Positions 25,858-33,848 of a DNA stretch of 64,000 bases are shown in pieces. Each line of letters starts with the position of its first letter. The first letter of the stretch is position 1. Source of the stretch: Chitinophaga polysaccharea (GTDB lineage: Bacteria > Bacteroidota > Bacteroidia > Chitinophagales > Chitinophagaceae); assembly GCF_007829335.1 (NCBI RefSeq), contig NZ_VIWO01000001.1, positions 1,240,001 to 1,304,000 on the forward strand, in the 5' to 3' direction. The position numbers and the translations under genes are program-made. The notes beneath the pieces are model-generated. The model saw only the letters and a list, made by a program, of their open reading frames with translations. It was not told where the DNA came from and did not search any database.

Positions 25858-27681
25858 TTAATACCCGGGAAACTGCACCAATTTTTTATTCCGGTCAATT
25901 TCACTTTGGGGTACAGGATAAAAATAAAATTTATTATCCCACTGTGCCCGGGTGAAAGCTACTATTCTTTTATGGAACTCAGGGTCCGACAGGGAGCTGC
26001 CTTTTTCAATGTTCATTCCGTGGAACTGTCCGCCCTGGTGCTGCTCTGGCGTATTGGCCACTTTCCAGCGACGTACATCCCAATAACGCTGTCCTTCAAA
26101 TATCAGTTCTATCTGCCGTTCCAGGTGGATCTGTTTACGCATTTCTGCCTGACTGGCACCGGCTACCATATCCGGAAGTCCTCCCCTGTTGCGGATCTTG
26201 TTAAGATATTTTAAGATGTCGGGATTTCCGGGATCGTATTCATTCAGCGCTTCTGCATAGTTCAGGTAAATTTCACCCAGGCGGATCATCATGGCCGGGC
26301 GGGAGAAACTCCTGCCGCTTCTGAAATCTGTATTGGGATGGATATTTTTACGGGCAGTATAACCTGTGGAGGGCCAGTCACGTGGGGCGCCGTTCTTACC
26401 GGAGTTGCCGGTAAAGAAAAACTCAACCCTTGTTTGCCCGGTTTGAGGTACCACCGGTACCACCGAACCATTAAAGGTCACATCTACATAAAACCGGGGT
26501 TCGCGCCCAAGGTACATGTTGGAAGTGCCGCTTACATAATATGGCGTAGCTACATCTGTAAACCCGCTTTCCGTATAGCCGCTGGTGTTATCTGTAATCG
26601 GTTTGCCGCCGGCCATCCGGAATACATCTACCATTTCCTGGGTTACGGCAATTCCGTTCCATCCGGAGCCATTGGCACACCTCGGCGAACAGTGCCGCTC
26701 CCAGTTGCCTACGTGATCAGAGCTGGTACGGATCCAGATGGCTTCCTTTTGCCAGCCATCGAAGAATAAATTCCGGCAGGAAAGGAAGGCCGCCCGGAAT
26801 GGATCGGGATCTGCTACGGTGTATAACTCCCACCTGTTAAGGTCTATCACTGCCTTAGCTGCGTCCGCCGCTTTCTTCCACTTTTCTTTATCGAAAGTGG
26901 GGTTGAGTAAAGTGGTTCCGTCGAAGTTTTTAAAGTTGCTCAACTCGCTATTGCCATTGAATAAGGGGCTGGCGCTATATAACAATACCTGCGACTTTAC
27001 CGCCATCACGATAGGTTTAGTGATACGGCCAGTTTGTGTTACATCCGGTTGTGTGGGATCTACTGGGTTCATGTGCTGTACCGGCAAATCGGGCATCGCT
27101 TTATCCATCTCAGATAATACATAAGCTACACAATCATCCCAGGGACTTCTTGGAATCTGGAAATCATCTTCGGGAAGTTTGGGATCCTCACCCATTAATA
27201 CTACCGGGCCGTATTGGCGCATCAGCAGCCAATAATAGTAAGCCCTTAAGAAGCGGGCTTCTGCTTTATATTGTTTCAGCAGCTCCACGCCGCCTGGCTG
27301 TGCGGTGATTTCTTTATTTTCATCGGCATGCTTCAGGAAAATAGCGGCCTGCCGGATGGTTTGATAGTAGCCGTTCCAGTAAGAGGGACTGGCATTATCT
27401 GGCGTAATGGCGCCTGAATTAATGCCCGGTTGCACCCATGCATAATCTACTTCATCGCATTGCCCCGTCCACGGAATGCTGTAAGGCTGCGCCCACATGT
27501 CGGGCATGGGATTATACAGGCGTGCCAGCCATTGCTCCGTCATGGCCCTGTTGCTGAATACATCTTTCAGCGTGGTAATATTGTCCGGTACGGTATTGAG
27601 ATATCCTTTTTTACAACCAGCTGCCAGCAATGCAGGCAGTAGCAGCAACAGGATATTTTTTTTGAATAAACGACGCATCAT
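25858..27681 (-). CDS. SusD/RagB family outer-membrane lipoprotein (second locus)
   Basis: Surface glycan-binding lipoprotein paired with the SusC protein encoded 11 bp upstream. The lipobox LLAAGC places the acylated Cys near residue 23, after a leucine-rich signal. SusD marks are YLNTVPDNITTLKDVFSNRAMTEQWLARLYNPMP, LKQYKAEARFLRAYYYWLLMRQYGPVVLMGE and the C-terminal IHLERQIELIFEGQRYWDVRRWKVAN. At 607 residues it is slightly long. In contrast with the first locus, no glycosidase or peptidase gene follows, only a terminator. The substrate therefore cannot be guessed from neighbours. Confidence 0.95.
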   Translation of the reverse strand: MMRRLFKKNILLLLLPALLAAGCKKGYLNTVPDNITTLKDVFSNRAMTEQWLARLYNPMPDMWAQPYSIPWTGQCDEVDYAWVQPGINSGAITPDNASPSYWNGYYQTIRQAAIFLKHADENKEITAQPGGVELLKQYKAEARFLRAYYYWLLMRQYGPVVLMGEDPKLPEDDFQIPRSPWDDCVAYVLSEMDKAMPDLPVQHMNPVDPTQPDVTQTGRITKPIVMAVKSQVLLYSASPLFNGNSELSNFKNFDGTTLLNPTFDKEKWKKAADAAKAVIDLNRWELYTVADPDPFRAAFLSCRNLFFDGWQKEAIWIRTSSDHVGNWERHCSPRCANGSGWNGIAVTQEMVDVFRMAGGKPITDNTSGYTESGFTDVATPYYVSGTSNMYLGREPRFYVDVTFNGSVVPVVPQTGQTRVEFFFTGNSGKNGAPRDWPSTGYTARKNIHPNTDFRSGRSFSRPAMMIRLGEIYLNYAEALNEYDPGNPDILKYLNKIRNRGGLPDMVAGASQAEMRKQIHLERQIELIFEGQRYWDVRRWKVANTPEQHQGGQFHGMNIEKGSSLSDPEFHKRIVAFTRAQWDNKFYFYPVPQSEIDRNKKLVQFPGY

Positions 27682-27692
27682 AGTGTTCAGTT

Positions 27693-30600
27693 TTATTTGA
27701 AATTAGCGCGGATGCCAAAGTTGAAAGAAGTGGTGTTAGGATAAGCGGTGCCCCTGCCATCGCCCAATTCAGGATCCCATATTTTCCAGGGAGAAATGGT
27801 AAACAGGTTAGTACCATTTACATAAGTACGTATGCTCTTTACACCAAATCGCTGTAATCTATCACCGCTGAAAGTATAGCCCAGCTCCGCACTTTTAAGG
27901 CGGATATAATCTGCCCGTTTCATCCACCACGTGCTCTCATAATAGTTGGTGGTAATATCCTGCCGGGTTGACATTCTTGGGTAGAAAGGCCGTGTATTGG
28001 GGTTGTCGGGTGTCCAACGATCGGTGGCCACCGTATATAGGTTACCTATAGTAGGTCCTTCATAGAATGGGTTAGTAGCATGACCACCGCTGTACATGAA
28101 GTCTACCATCGCTACTCCCTGGAAAAACAGGCTCAGGTCAAATCCTTTTGCCCCTACGCTGAAATTGAGGCCGTATACAATGCGGGGTACTGAACCATAA
28201 CCAATAGCCTGCTGATCATAGCTGTTGATCAATCCATCGCCATTCAGGTCTTTATATTTGATGTCGCCGGGGCGCACATCTCCCGCCTGTTTGGGCGATT
28301 TAGCGATTTCAGCAGAATCCGCGAATAAGCCCAGCGCTACGTAACCAAAACGCTGGTCAATAGGATGACCGGTGCGGTTCAGCCAGGGATATTGCCAAGG
28401 TGGTAACCCATCGTATACATCTTTGTTGATGTTGAAGTTGAAGTTACCCCTGAACCCAATCCAATAGTTTTTGGAAAAGGATTTGTTATAATCAAGGGTT
28501 ACATCAATTCCTTTATTCTCCGTAATACCTATATTCCGGTAAGGGATATTACCACTCGTATAGCCGGAGGCGTAAGGAATATCATATTGTCTTAGCAGGA
28601 TACCTGTTCTGCGCTCTTTAAATAACTCCACGATCAGCGACAGCTCGTCATGGAATGCTTTTATTTCGATACCCAGGTTTTGGCGTTTACCGGTTTCCCA
28701 GCTTACCTCAGAGCCAATCTGGTCTTCTTCCAAACCGCTGTACCAGGAAGTGTTTCCGGGTACTCCAAACGTATAGCCGAGGCCGTTATCTGCCTTTATC
28801 CTGGTCAAAAACAGGAAGCGGGAACCGGTATTACTATTTCCGGATAAGCCATAGGTATAGCGGAGCTTGAAGTAACTAAATACATTACTGAGCGACGAAA
28901 AGAAGCTTTCATTGGATACTACCCAGCCCACTCCAAAAGAAGGAAACAAGCCATAGCGTTTATTAGGTGTGAAGTTTTCGGATCCATTATAGCCAAAGTT
29001 AGCTTCTGCAAAGTAGCGGCTCTTATAACCATAGGTAGCTCTTCCGCTCAATCCCCTGATACGATAAGGGATAGAGGATATGAGGGTACCGGCATCCGCA
29101 TCTATGTAATCTGACTGGTTGTAGAGCAATAAACCGGAAACATCGTGGTCGCCGAATTTATTGGCATAGTTCAACGCGGTTTCTGTATAAAACCGGCGGT
29201 TGCCGCCTCTCGACACATCGAATCCTAGTACATTAGAGCCGGGGTCAACAATGTTTGTCAACAGGTTGCCGGCAGAATCACGTCCGGTGGCGTAATAGGT
29301 TTGCACTTCCCTTTTCCTGTTGAGATTATTCCAGCCATAGGAATCAAATGCAAACATGCTGGTGAAGGAAAGCCCTTTCACGAAGAAGTCGAGGTTCTGG
29401 CGCAGCCTGATATTGGAACGAATGGTATTACGGTACTCCGTGGCATAACCAGATTGGGTGAGATTGCGGTAGGGGCTGGGATAGCTTCCTCCGGGAATCT
29501 TAGGCCATTGGCCATTGGAATACTGTGGCGGTATCAGGTGAGGCGGCACCTGTGTAGCCAGGTCGAACAAGGCATTAGTACCAATACCCGGATAGTTGCT
29601 GTTGATAATAAAACCGTTGATGCCTAACTCCAGTTTGGTTGTTTTGGTGATATTAGCGTCAACGTTGGTGGTGAAGTTATAGCGGTCCAGTTTAATATCT
29701 GAATTATAGGATTGTACATGATCGCGTTTCAGCAAACCTACTTCCGAGTAATAACCGGCAGAGATATAATACGTGGCGAATTCAGAGCCCCCGCGAACAT
29801 TGAGGTTGGCCCTTCTGCTCTGCCCAAATTTGTTAAACAGCACATTAAACCAGTCAACATTAGGGTACAGGTCGGGGTCTTCACCGGAGATATGTTTTTG
29901 TATCTGTTCATCGGAATACAGCGGTGTTCTGCCTCTCATCTGCAGTCCTTCGTTGTATAATCTCATGAAGGTGGGCGCATCTGCAAACTTGGGCAGTTGA
30001 GTAAATTTTGTGATGGCCTGGTTTAGTTCCAGGTTAATCTGTGGTTTGCCGGGCTTGCCGGATTTGGTATTTACCAGGATAACGCCATTGGCGCCGCGGG
30101 TACCGTATACGGCGGTAGCGGAGGCATCTTTCAGTACCGTAAAGCTGGCAATATCTTCTGGGTCCAGGTCATTAATGCTACGATCGGGCACGCCATCCAC
30201 AATAATGAGTGGGCCACGTGGACTGGAGCCAAAAGTAGAGATACCACGTATCCAGATATCGGAGCCATCATAGCCGGGTTCGCCACTGCGTTGTACGGCT
30301 ACAATGCCCGCCAGGCGGCCGCCCAGGGCGTTGGTTAAACTCCTTACCGGCAGTTTCAGCTCTTCTGGTTTAATGGTGGACTGTGCGCCTACCAGGCTGA
30401 TTTTCTTTTGTGCACCAAATCCTACCACCACTACTTCATTGAGCCCGCCTTCTTTTGCCAGCATTTCCACGTTGATGTCTACTTTATTTCTAACGGTGAT
30501 CTGTTGAGATTGATAACCGATATAGGAAAATTCAAGTATATCCGTTGGTTCTACATCCAGTTCGTAATAGCCTTTGTCGTTGGTGGTGGTACCTGTGGGC

Positions 30601-31094
30601 GTTCCTACTATTTTTACCGTTACGCCTACCAAGGCTGCTCCCAGCTTGTCTTTTACGGTACCTGATACTTTCAGTTTAACGGCTGGTTTTCGTACTGCGG
30701 GGGCGGGGTGACTGACTGGTGCAATCACATATTGCGATTCCCCCATCTGGTTCAGGGTCAGGTTATGGTTTTGTAGTGCTTTCTGTAGATATGGAACCAC
30801 TTTTGAGGATTCCATTTTCAGTATTTTATCAGGGATATAAATATCTTTTGCATACTTTTCATTGAGTGCAATCCTCAGTTGATACCTGGTATAAATTTTT
30901 TCCAGGATATCCCTCAGTGGTATCATTTGTGTGCCAGGGGCGTCGGAGGGGCTACTTCTGCCTCGCTCCTGGCGGGATTGATCCTGGATGCTGGCCATTG
31001 CATCCTGCGCATGTAAGGAAGAAGGGATAACGGCCAGTACAAGACATAGGCCGGCCATTCCCTTCAGGCAATGCCGTAGAGATCCAAATTTCAT
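27693..31094 (-). CDS. SusC/RagA TonB-linked transporter with STN domain (second locus)
   Basis: Outer-membrane importer with signalling N-terminus. The signal peptide is MKFGSLRHCLKGMAGLCLVLAVIPSSLHAQ. A low-complexity stretch (residues about 30-52) precedes an STN domain (about 55-125, IPLRDILEKIYTRYQLRIALNEKYAKDI). Then come a carboxypeptidase-regulatory-like domain (VSGTVKDKLGAALVGVTVKIVGTPTG), the plug with VVVVGFGAQKKISLVGAQST and GPLIIVDGVPDRSINDLDPEDI, and a barrel with the late FSYIGYQSQ and SFNFGIRANFK ends. At 1133 residues it is complete. Its own ECF sigma/FecR pair lies upstream, separated by a 321-bp gap that contains a tandem 18-19-bp direct repeat just before the start. Confidence 0.95.
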   Translation of the reverse strand: MKFGSLRHCLKGMAGLCLVLAVIPSSLHAQDAMASIQDQSRQERGRSSPSDAPGTQMIPLRDILEKIYTRYQLRIALNEKYAKDIYIPDKILKMESSKVVPYLQKALQNHNLTLNQMGESQYVIAPVSHPAPAVRKPAVKLKVSGTVKDKLGAALVGVTVKIVGTPTGTTTNDKGYYELDVEPTDILEFSYIGYQSQQITVRNKVDINVEMLAKEGGLNEVVVVGFGAQKKISLVGAQSTIKPEELKLPVRSLTNALGGRLAGIVAVQRSGEPGYDGSDIWIRGISTFGSSPRGPLIIVDGVPDRSINDLDPEDIASFTVLKDASATAVYGTRGANGVILVNTKSGKPGKPQINLELNQAITKFTQLPKFADAPTFMRLYNEGLQMRGRTPLYSDEQIQKHISGEDPDLYPNVDWFNVLFNKFGQSRRANLNVRGGSEFATYYISAGYYSEVGLLKRDHVQSYNSDIKLDRYNFTTNVDANITKTTKLELGINGFIINSNYPGIGTNALFDLATQVPPHLIPPQYSNGQWPKIPGGSYPSPYRNLTQSGYATEYRNTIRSNIRLRQNLDFFVKGLSFTSMFAFDSYGWNNLNRKREVQTYYATGRDSAGNLLTNIVDPGSNVLGFDVSRGGNRRFYTETALNYANKFGDHDVSGLLLYNQSDYIDADAGTLISSIPYRIRGLSGRATYGYKSRYFAEANFGYNGSENFTPNKRYGLFPSFGVGWVVSNESFFSSLSNVFSYFKLRYTYGLSGNSNTGSRFLFLTRIKADNGLGYTFGVPGNTSWYSGLEEDQIGSEVSWETGKRQNLGIEIKAFHDELSLIVELFKERRTGILLRQYDIPYASGYTSGNIPYRNIGITENKGIDVTLDYNKSFSKNYWIGFRGNFNFNINKDVYDGLPPWQYPWLNRTGHPIDQRFGYVALGLFADSAEIAKSPKQAGDVRPGDIKYKDLNGDGLINSYDQQAIGYGSVPRIVYGLNFSVGAKGFDLSLFFQGVAMVDFMYSGGHATNPFYEGPTIGNLYTVATDRWTPDNPNTRPFYPRMSTRQDITTNYYESTWWMKRADYIRLKSAELGYTFSGDRLQRFGVKSIRTYVNGTNLFTISPWKIWDPELGDGRGTAYPNTTSFNFGIRANFK

Positions 31095-31415
31095 AACGAA
31101 GAAAATTTTGGTTAAAGACTACATATTTGGTTAAAAGACTACATCATTAAAGTGGTACTGCTACCGTTGTGTTTCGCTTCATTATTGTTATTATTGTCAC
31201 TGTTGCAAGTATATGGCTACGGGAAAATATGGATATTACCTGGCTGGTAGTGACCCTGGTCAGTAAGGTTTACATGATAAATATTTTATCCGATAAGGCG
31301 CACCATACCATCGCAGTTGCCCCATAAGGCTGCAATAACCAGGCTTTTCACAATAAGAATTTTCAGAATTAATAATTATCCCTTCGGCTTTTGACGATAC
31401 TTTGTTTTAACATGC
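31095..31415. other. 321-bp gap between fecR-like and susC-like genes, no gene
   Basis: This stretch should hold the promoter of the second susCD pair. Apart from the tandem repeat at 31107-31144 I see no ORF, no RNA gene and no strong terminator. Neither is there a clear TAnnTTTG element, which fits use of the cognate ECF sigma factor rather than the housekeeping one. Confidence 0.5.
31107..31144. repeat. tandem direct repeat upstream of the second susC
   Basis: Two near-identical copies, 31107-31124 (18 nt) and 31126-31144 (19 nt), differing by one extra A, with a period of 19 bp. They end 12 bp before the susC-like ATG. The spacing is close to two DNA turns, so the repeat could be an operator or ECF promoter element, or a chance duplication. 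Confidence 0.55.
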
Positions 31416-32408
31416 TTACTTTGGTTGAATAATAATCCGGTTACCTGTTTTATGAACATCTGCTTCCAGCATGGCGGACAATGCATTACATAAGCTTACT
31501 TCATCGGTAATGAGTACTCGTCCGCTGATCCTGGTATCCTTGAATTTTTGTGGTTGTAATATCTCTACTTCATATCCGTAGTTTGCGTGCAATAATTCTT
31601 TTATTTCCCCCACGGAGGTATTTTCAAATTTATAATTGCCATCCTTCCAGGCTGCGTATAGTTGCGGGTTGGTAAGATCTGTCAGGATTTTGTTATCCAC
31701 GATCTTTCCTCTTTCTCCCGGGTGTAGCAACAGTTCCTGTTGAAAGGCAGTGGCAGTGGCTTTAATCAAACCGGTGTTAACCACCACCATGGAATGGTGT
31801 TGATCATCATTAACGGTAAAAGAAGTTCCCAGTACGGTTACTGTCATATCCGGAATATGTACAGTAAACGGTTGGGAGGCCTTTTTAACTACTTCAAAAT
31901 AGGCGCTGCCTTCCAGCCATACTTCACGGTTACCTCCATCTTTTGTATCCCGCATTTTCAGTGAACTGCCCGGCTTAACCCATATCCGGGTGCTGTCTGG
32001 CAGCAATATGGTTTGTACCATTGTTTTTTTAGCTACCAATACAGCCAGGGGCGCCGGCTGAGGGGCGGTCCTGGTAAGCAGGTAAGTGGCAGTGCCTCCT
32101 GCCAGTAATAGTATAGTTATTGTCGCTGCCACTTTCAGCCAGCCTAATCGCCTTACAGGGGCCGGCTCCGACGAAGCCGATAGTTTCTCTGCTACCTGTC
32201 GCCAGCTTTCTTCGGCTGCGGTGGCCGGAATCTTCGCTGCCAGTTGCTGATCAAAGATGTCTTTTACCTGGAAATATAGTACCTGGTTGCCGGGTGATGC
32301 CTGCAACCATGCAACTACCTCCGCTGTTTCTTCCCGGCTGGCCTGACCTTCGATGAACTTTATTAAAATGCTATAATCCAAATCGTTGGTATTGTAATGT
32401 AGTGACAT
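31416..32408 (-). CDS. FecR family anti-sigma factor (second locus)
   Basis: Membrane regulator of the adjacent ECF sigma factor. Residues 1-85 are the cytoplasmic sigma-binding part (YSILIKFIEGQASREETAEVVAWLQASPGNQVLYFQ). One transmembrane segment (VAATITILLLAGGTATYLL) is near residues 92-110. A periplasmic FecR domain (TILLPDSTRIWVKPGSSLKM, VWLEGSAYFEVVKKASQPFTVHIPDMTVTVLGTSFTVN) is followed by a DUF4974-like C-terminal domain (YKFENTSVGEIKELLHANYGYEVEIL). At 330 residues it is shorter than the first-locus protein (396). Confidence 0.93.
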   Translation of the reverse strand: MSLHYNTNDLDYSILIKFIEGQASREETAEVVAWLQASPGNQVLYFQVKDIFDQQLAAKIPATAAEESWRQVAEKLSASSEPAPVRRLGWLKVAATITILLLAGGTATYLLTRTAPQPAPLAVLVAKKTMVQTILLPDSTRIWVKPGSSLKMRDTKDGGNREVWLEGSAYFEVVKKASQPFTVHIPDMTVTVLGTSFTVNDDQHHSMVVVNTGLIKATATAFQQELLLHPGERGKIVDNKILTDLTNPQLYAAWKDGNYKFENTSVGEIKELLHANYGYEVEILQPQKFKDTRISGRVLITDEVSLCNALSAMLEADVHKTGNRIIIQPK

Positions 32409-32498
32409 GTCATTTATTTAGACGACAAGGGGATTATTTCTACGTACAGTTTTTTTATTTTTTTTTCAGAAAGATGAAGAGGTGGTAAAACAGGGGTA

Positions 32499-33086
32499 TT
32501 AATACATCACTGAAAACAGGTAATTCACTTTTCGCACTATGCTCTTTAGTTGCTTAATGGCTTTATACAGTTGTGTTTCCACAGTACGGGAAGAAATACC
32601 CATCGCGGCGGAAATTTCGCCTGTTTTAAGCCCCTGCTGGTACCGGAGCTTCACTACCTCCCGGCATTTGGGCGGGAGTTCTTCTATGGCCCGCCATACG
32701 CTGGCTGCCAGGTTGTCTTGTTCCAACAGGCTTTGCCGGGGACCATCGGGGCTAAAATAATTCAGCTCAGCTTCTGTTAATGTGGGAAAGGCTGCATTAA
32801 TATAGCGCTGATGCACGGCTTCGTGTTTGATATAATCCAGGCAGCTGTTATGAATACTGCGAAACAGGTAACTTTTAATATTGGTGGTAATGTGTAGAGA
32901 AGTACCTTTTTTATATATCTGTACAAAAACATCCTGTACGATATCTTCTGCCGTTTCGCGTGATACAAATTTGCAGGCGTAAGCGAGGAGAACCGGGTAG
33001 CACTCTTTAAAGACCAGTTCAAGAGAGGTAAACTCTTGCAGTAATAACGTGGCGGCCTGATGGCCTTCCTCTACAGGCTCCCCCAT
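32499..33086 (-). CDS. ECF RNA polymerase sigma-70 factor (second locus)
   Basis: ECF sigma factor controlling the second SusCD unit. Region 2 is visible as TSLELVFKECYPVLLAYACKFVSRETAEDIVQDVFVQIYKKG with NIKSYLFRSIHNSCLDYIKHE. Region 4 is ELPPKCREVVKLRYQQGLKTGEISAAMGISSRTVETQLYKAIKQLK. At 195 residues it has typical length. A good housekeeping-type promoter sits so close to the ATG at 33086 that the leader would be only a few nucleotides. The FecR-like gene follows after 90 bp. Confidence 0.92.
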   Translation of the reverse strand: MGEPVEEGHQAATLLLQEFTSLELVFKECYPVLLAYACKFVSRETAEDIVQDVFVQIYKKGTSLHITTNIKSYLFRSIHNSCLDYIKHEAVHQRYINAAFPTLTEAELNYFSPDGPRQSLLEQDNLAASVWRAIEELPPKCREVVKLRYQQGLKTGEISAAMGISSRTVETQLYKAIKQLKSIVRKVNYLFSVMY

Positions 33087-33093
33087 AGCTTGA

Positions 33094-33121
33094 CAAAAGT
33101 ATTTTGAAACAATTGATCCAA
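33094..33121 (-). promoter_or_regulatory. Bacteroidota-type promoter for the second ECF sigma gene
   Basis: The minus strand has TTG (complement of 33119-33121), a 17-bp spacer, then TACTTTTG (complement of 33094-33101). The element ends only 7 bp before the ATG at 33086, which predicts a nearly leaderless mRNA. Confidence 0.55.
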
Positions 33122-33276
33122 GATAATGATAATAAAATTAATAGACAATGCCTTTATGCGGCATAAAAAAGGAGCGTTACGTAAATAAAACAGGGTGATC
33201 TCAAAATAATTCCCTTCTCTTGTCCAATTTCTGTCCGGTCAGTCTTTATTAAGGTATAAAACAAAAACAATAACAT

Positions 33277-33822
33277 ATGGATACCTTCTTATCTCCCATT
33301 GAAAAGCCCAAGGGGCTGATGATGAAACTGGCATATTTCTTTACCCGTAAGCAATTCGGGAAAGTGCTGATGCCGCTGAAAGTGCATTCCGTACGCCTGC
33401 CGGCAGCCTTCGGTATGTTTTATGGAAAAGTATCGCAACTGGACAAAAAGCTGCAATTGTCGCGGGAACTGGTAATGCTGATCCGGGAACAGGTAGCGCG
33501 TATCAATATCTGTCTTTTTTGTATGGATGCCGCCCGCTGGAGCGTTGTCAAGGAATCGATGGACGAGGCAAAATTTGACGCCCTTGCACATTATAGCACC
33601 AGCCCTCTTTTTTCAGAAGCCGAACGGGTGGCGCTAGACTATGTCACTGACCTTACAAAAGATAAAAAAGTAAACCCAGCGACGTTTGCCCTGCTGCTGG
33701 CACATTTTTCAGAACGGGAAATCTGTGAAATCGTATGGCTGGTGGGCAGTGAGCACCTTTATAATTTAACCAATATCGGGCTCAATATTCATTCCGACAT
33801 GCTTTGCAAGATTAGCCATTAG
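33277..33822 (+). CDS. carboxymuconolactone decarboxylase family (AhpD-like) protein
   Basis: Small all-helical protein of the AhpD-like superfamily. The core is REQVARINICLFCMDAARWSVV near residues 70-91, with the redox-type C-x-x-C pair (CLFC) and a preceding Glu. The C-terminal half (SPLFSEAERVALDYVTDLT and FSEREICEIVWLVGSEHLYNLTNIGLN) matches family helices. Members act as peroxidase partners or decarboxylases, and the CxxC favours a thiol redox role. The substrate is unknown. It is transcribed divergently from the sigma factor gene, and its stop codon lies inside a TTAGC-type hairpin. Confidence 0.82.
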   Translation: MDTFLSPIEKPKGLMMKLAYFFTRKQFGKVLMPLKVHSVRLPAAFGMFYGKVSQLDKKLQLSRELVMLIREQVARINICLFCMDAARWSVVKESMDEAKFDALAHYSTSPLFSEAERVALDYVTDLTKDKKVNPATFALLLAHFSEREICEIVWLVGSEHLYNLTNIGLNIHSDMLCKISH

Positions 33823-33840
33823 CCTTTAGCTAATGGCTAA
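33812..33840. repeat. TTAGC-type hairpin overlapping the stop codon
   Basis: Perfect 11-bp arms (33812-33822 and 33830-33840) around a 7-nt loop, built from TTAGCCATTAG-like units. It overlaps the stop of the plus-strand gene and ends 9 bp before the stop of the convergent minus-strand gene. It may serve as terminator or mRNA 3' protector for both. Confidence 0.55.
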
Positions 33841-33848
33841 CTGCCGTT

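Noticed and set aside
25654-26214. 186-codon plus-strand frame in the mce-susD gap
   Set aside because: Runs into antisense of the susD coding end; hydrophobic composition comes from the opposite strand.
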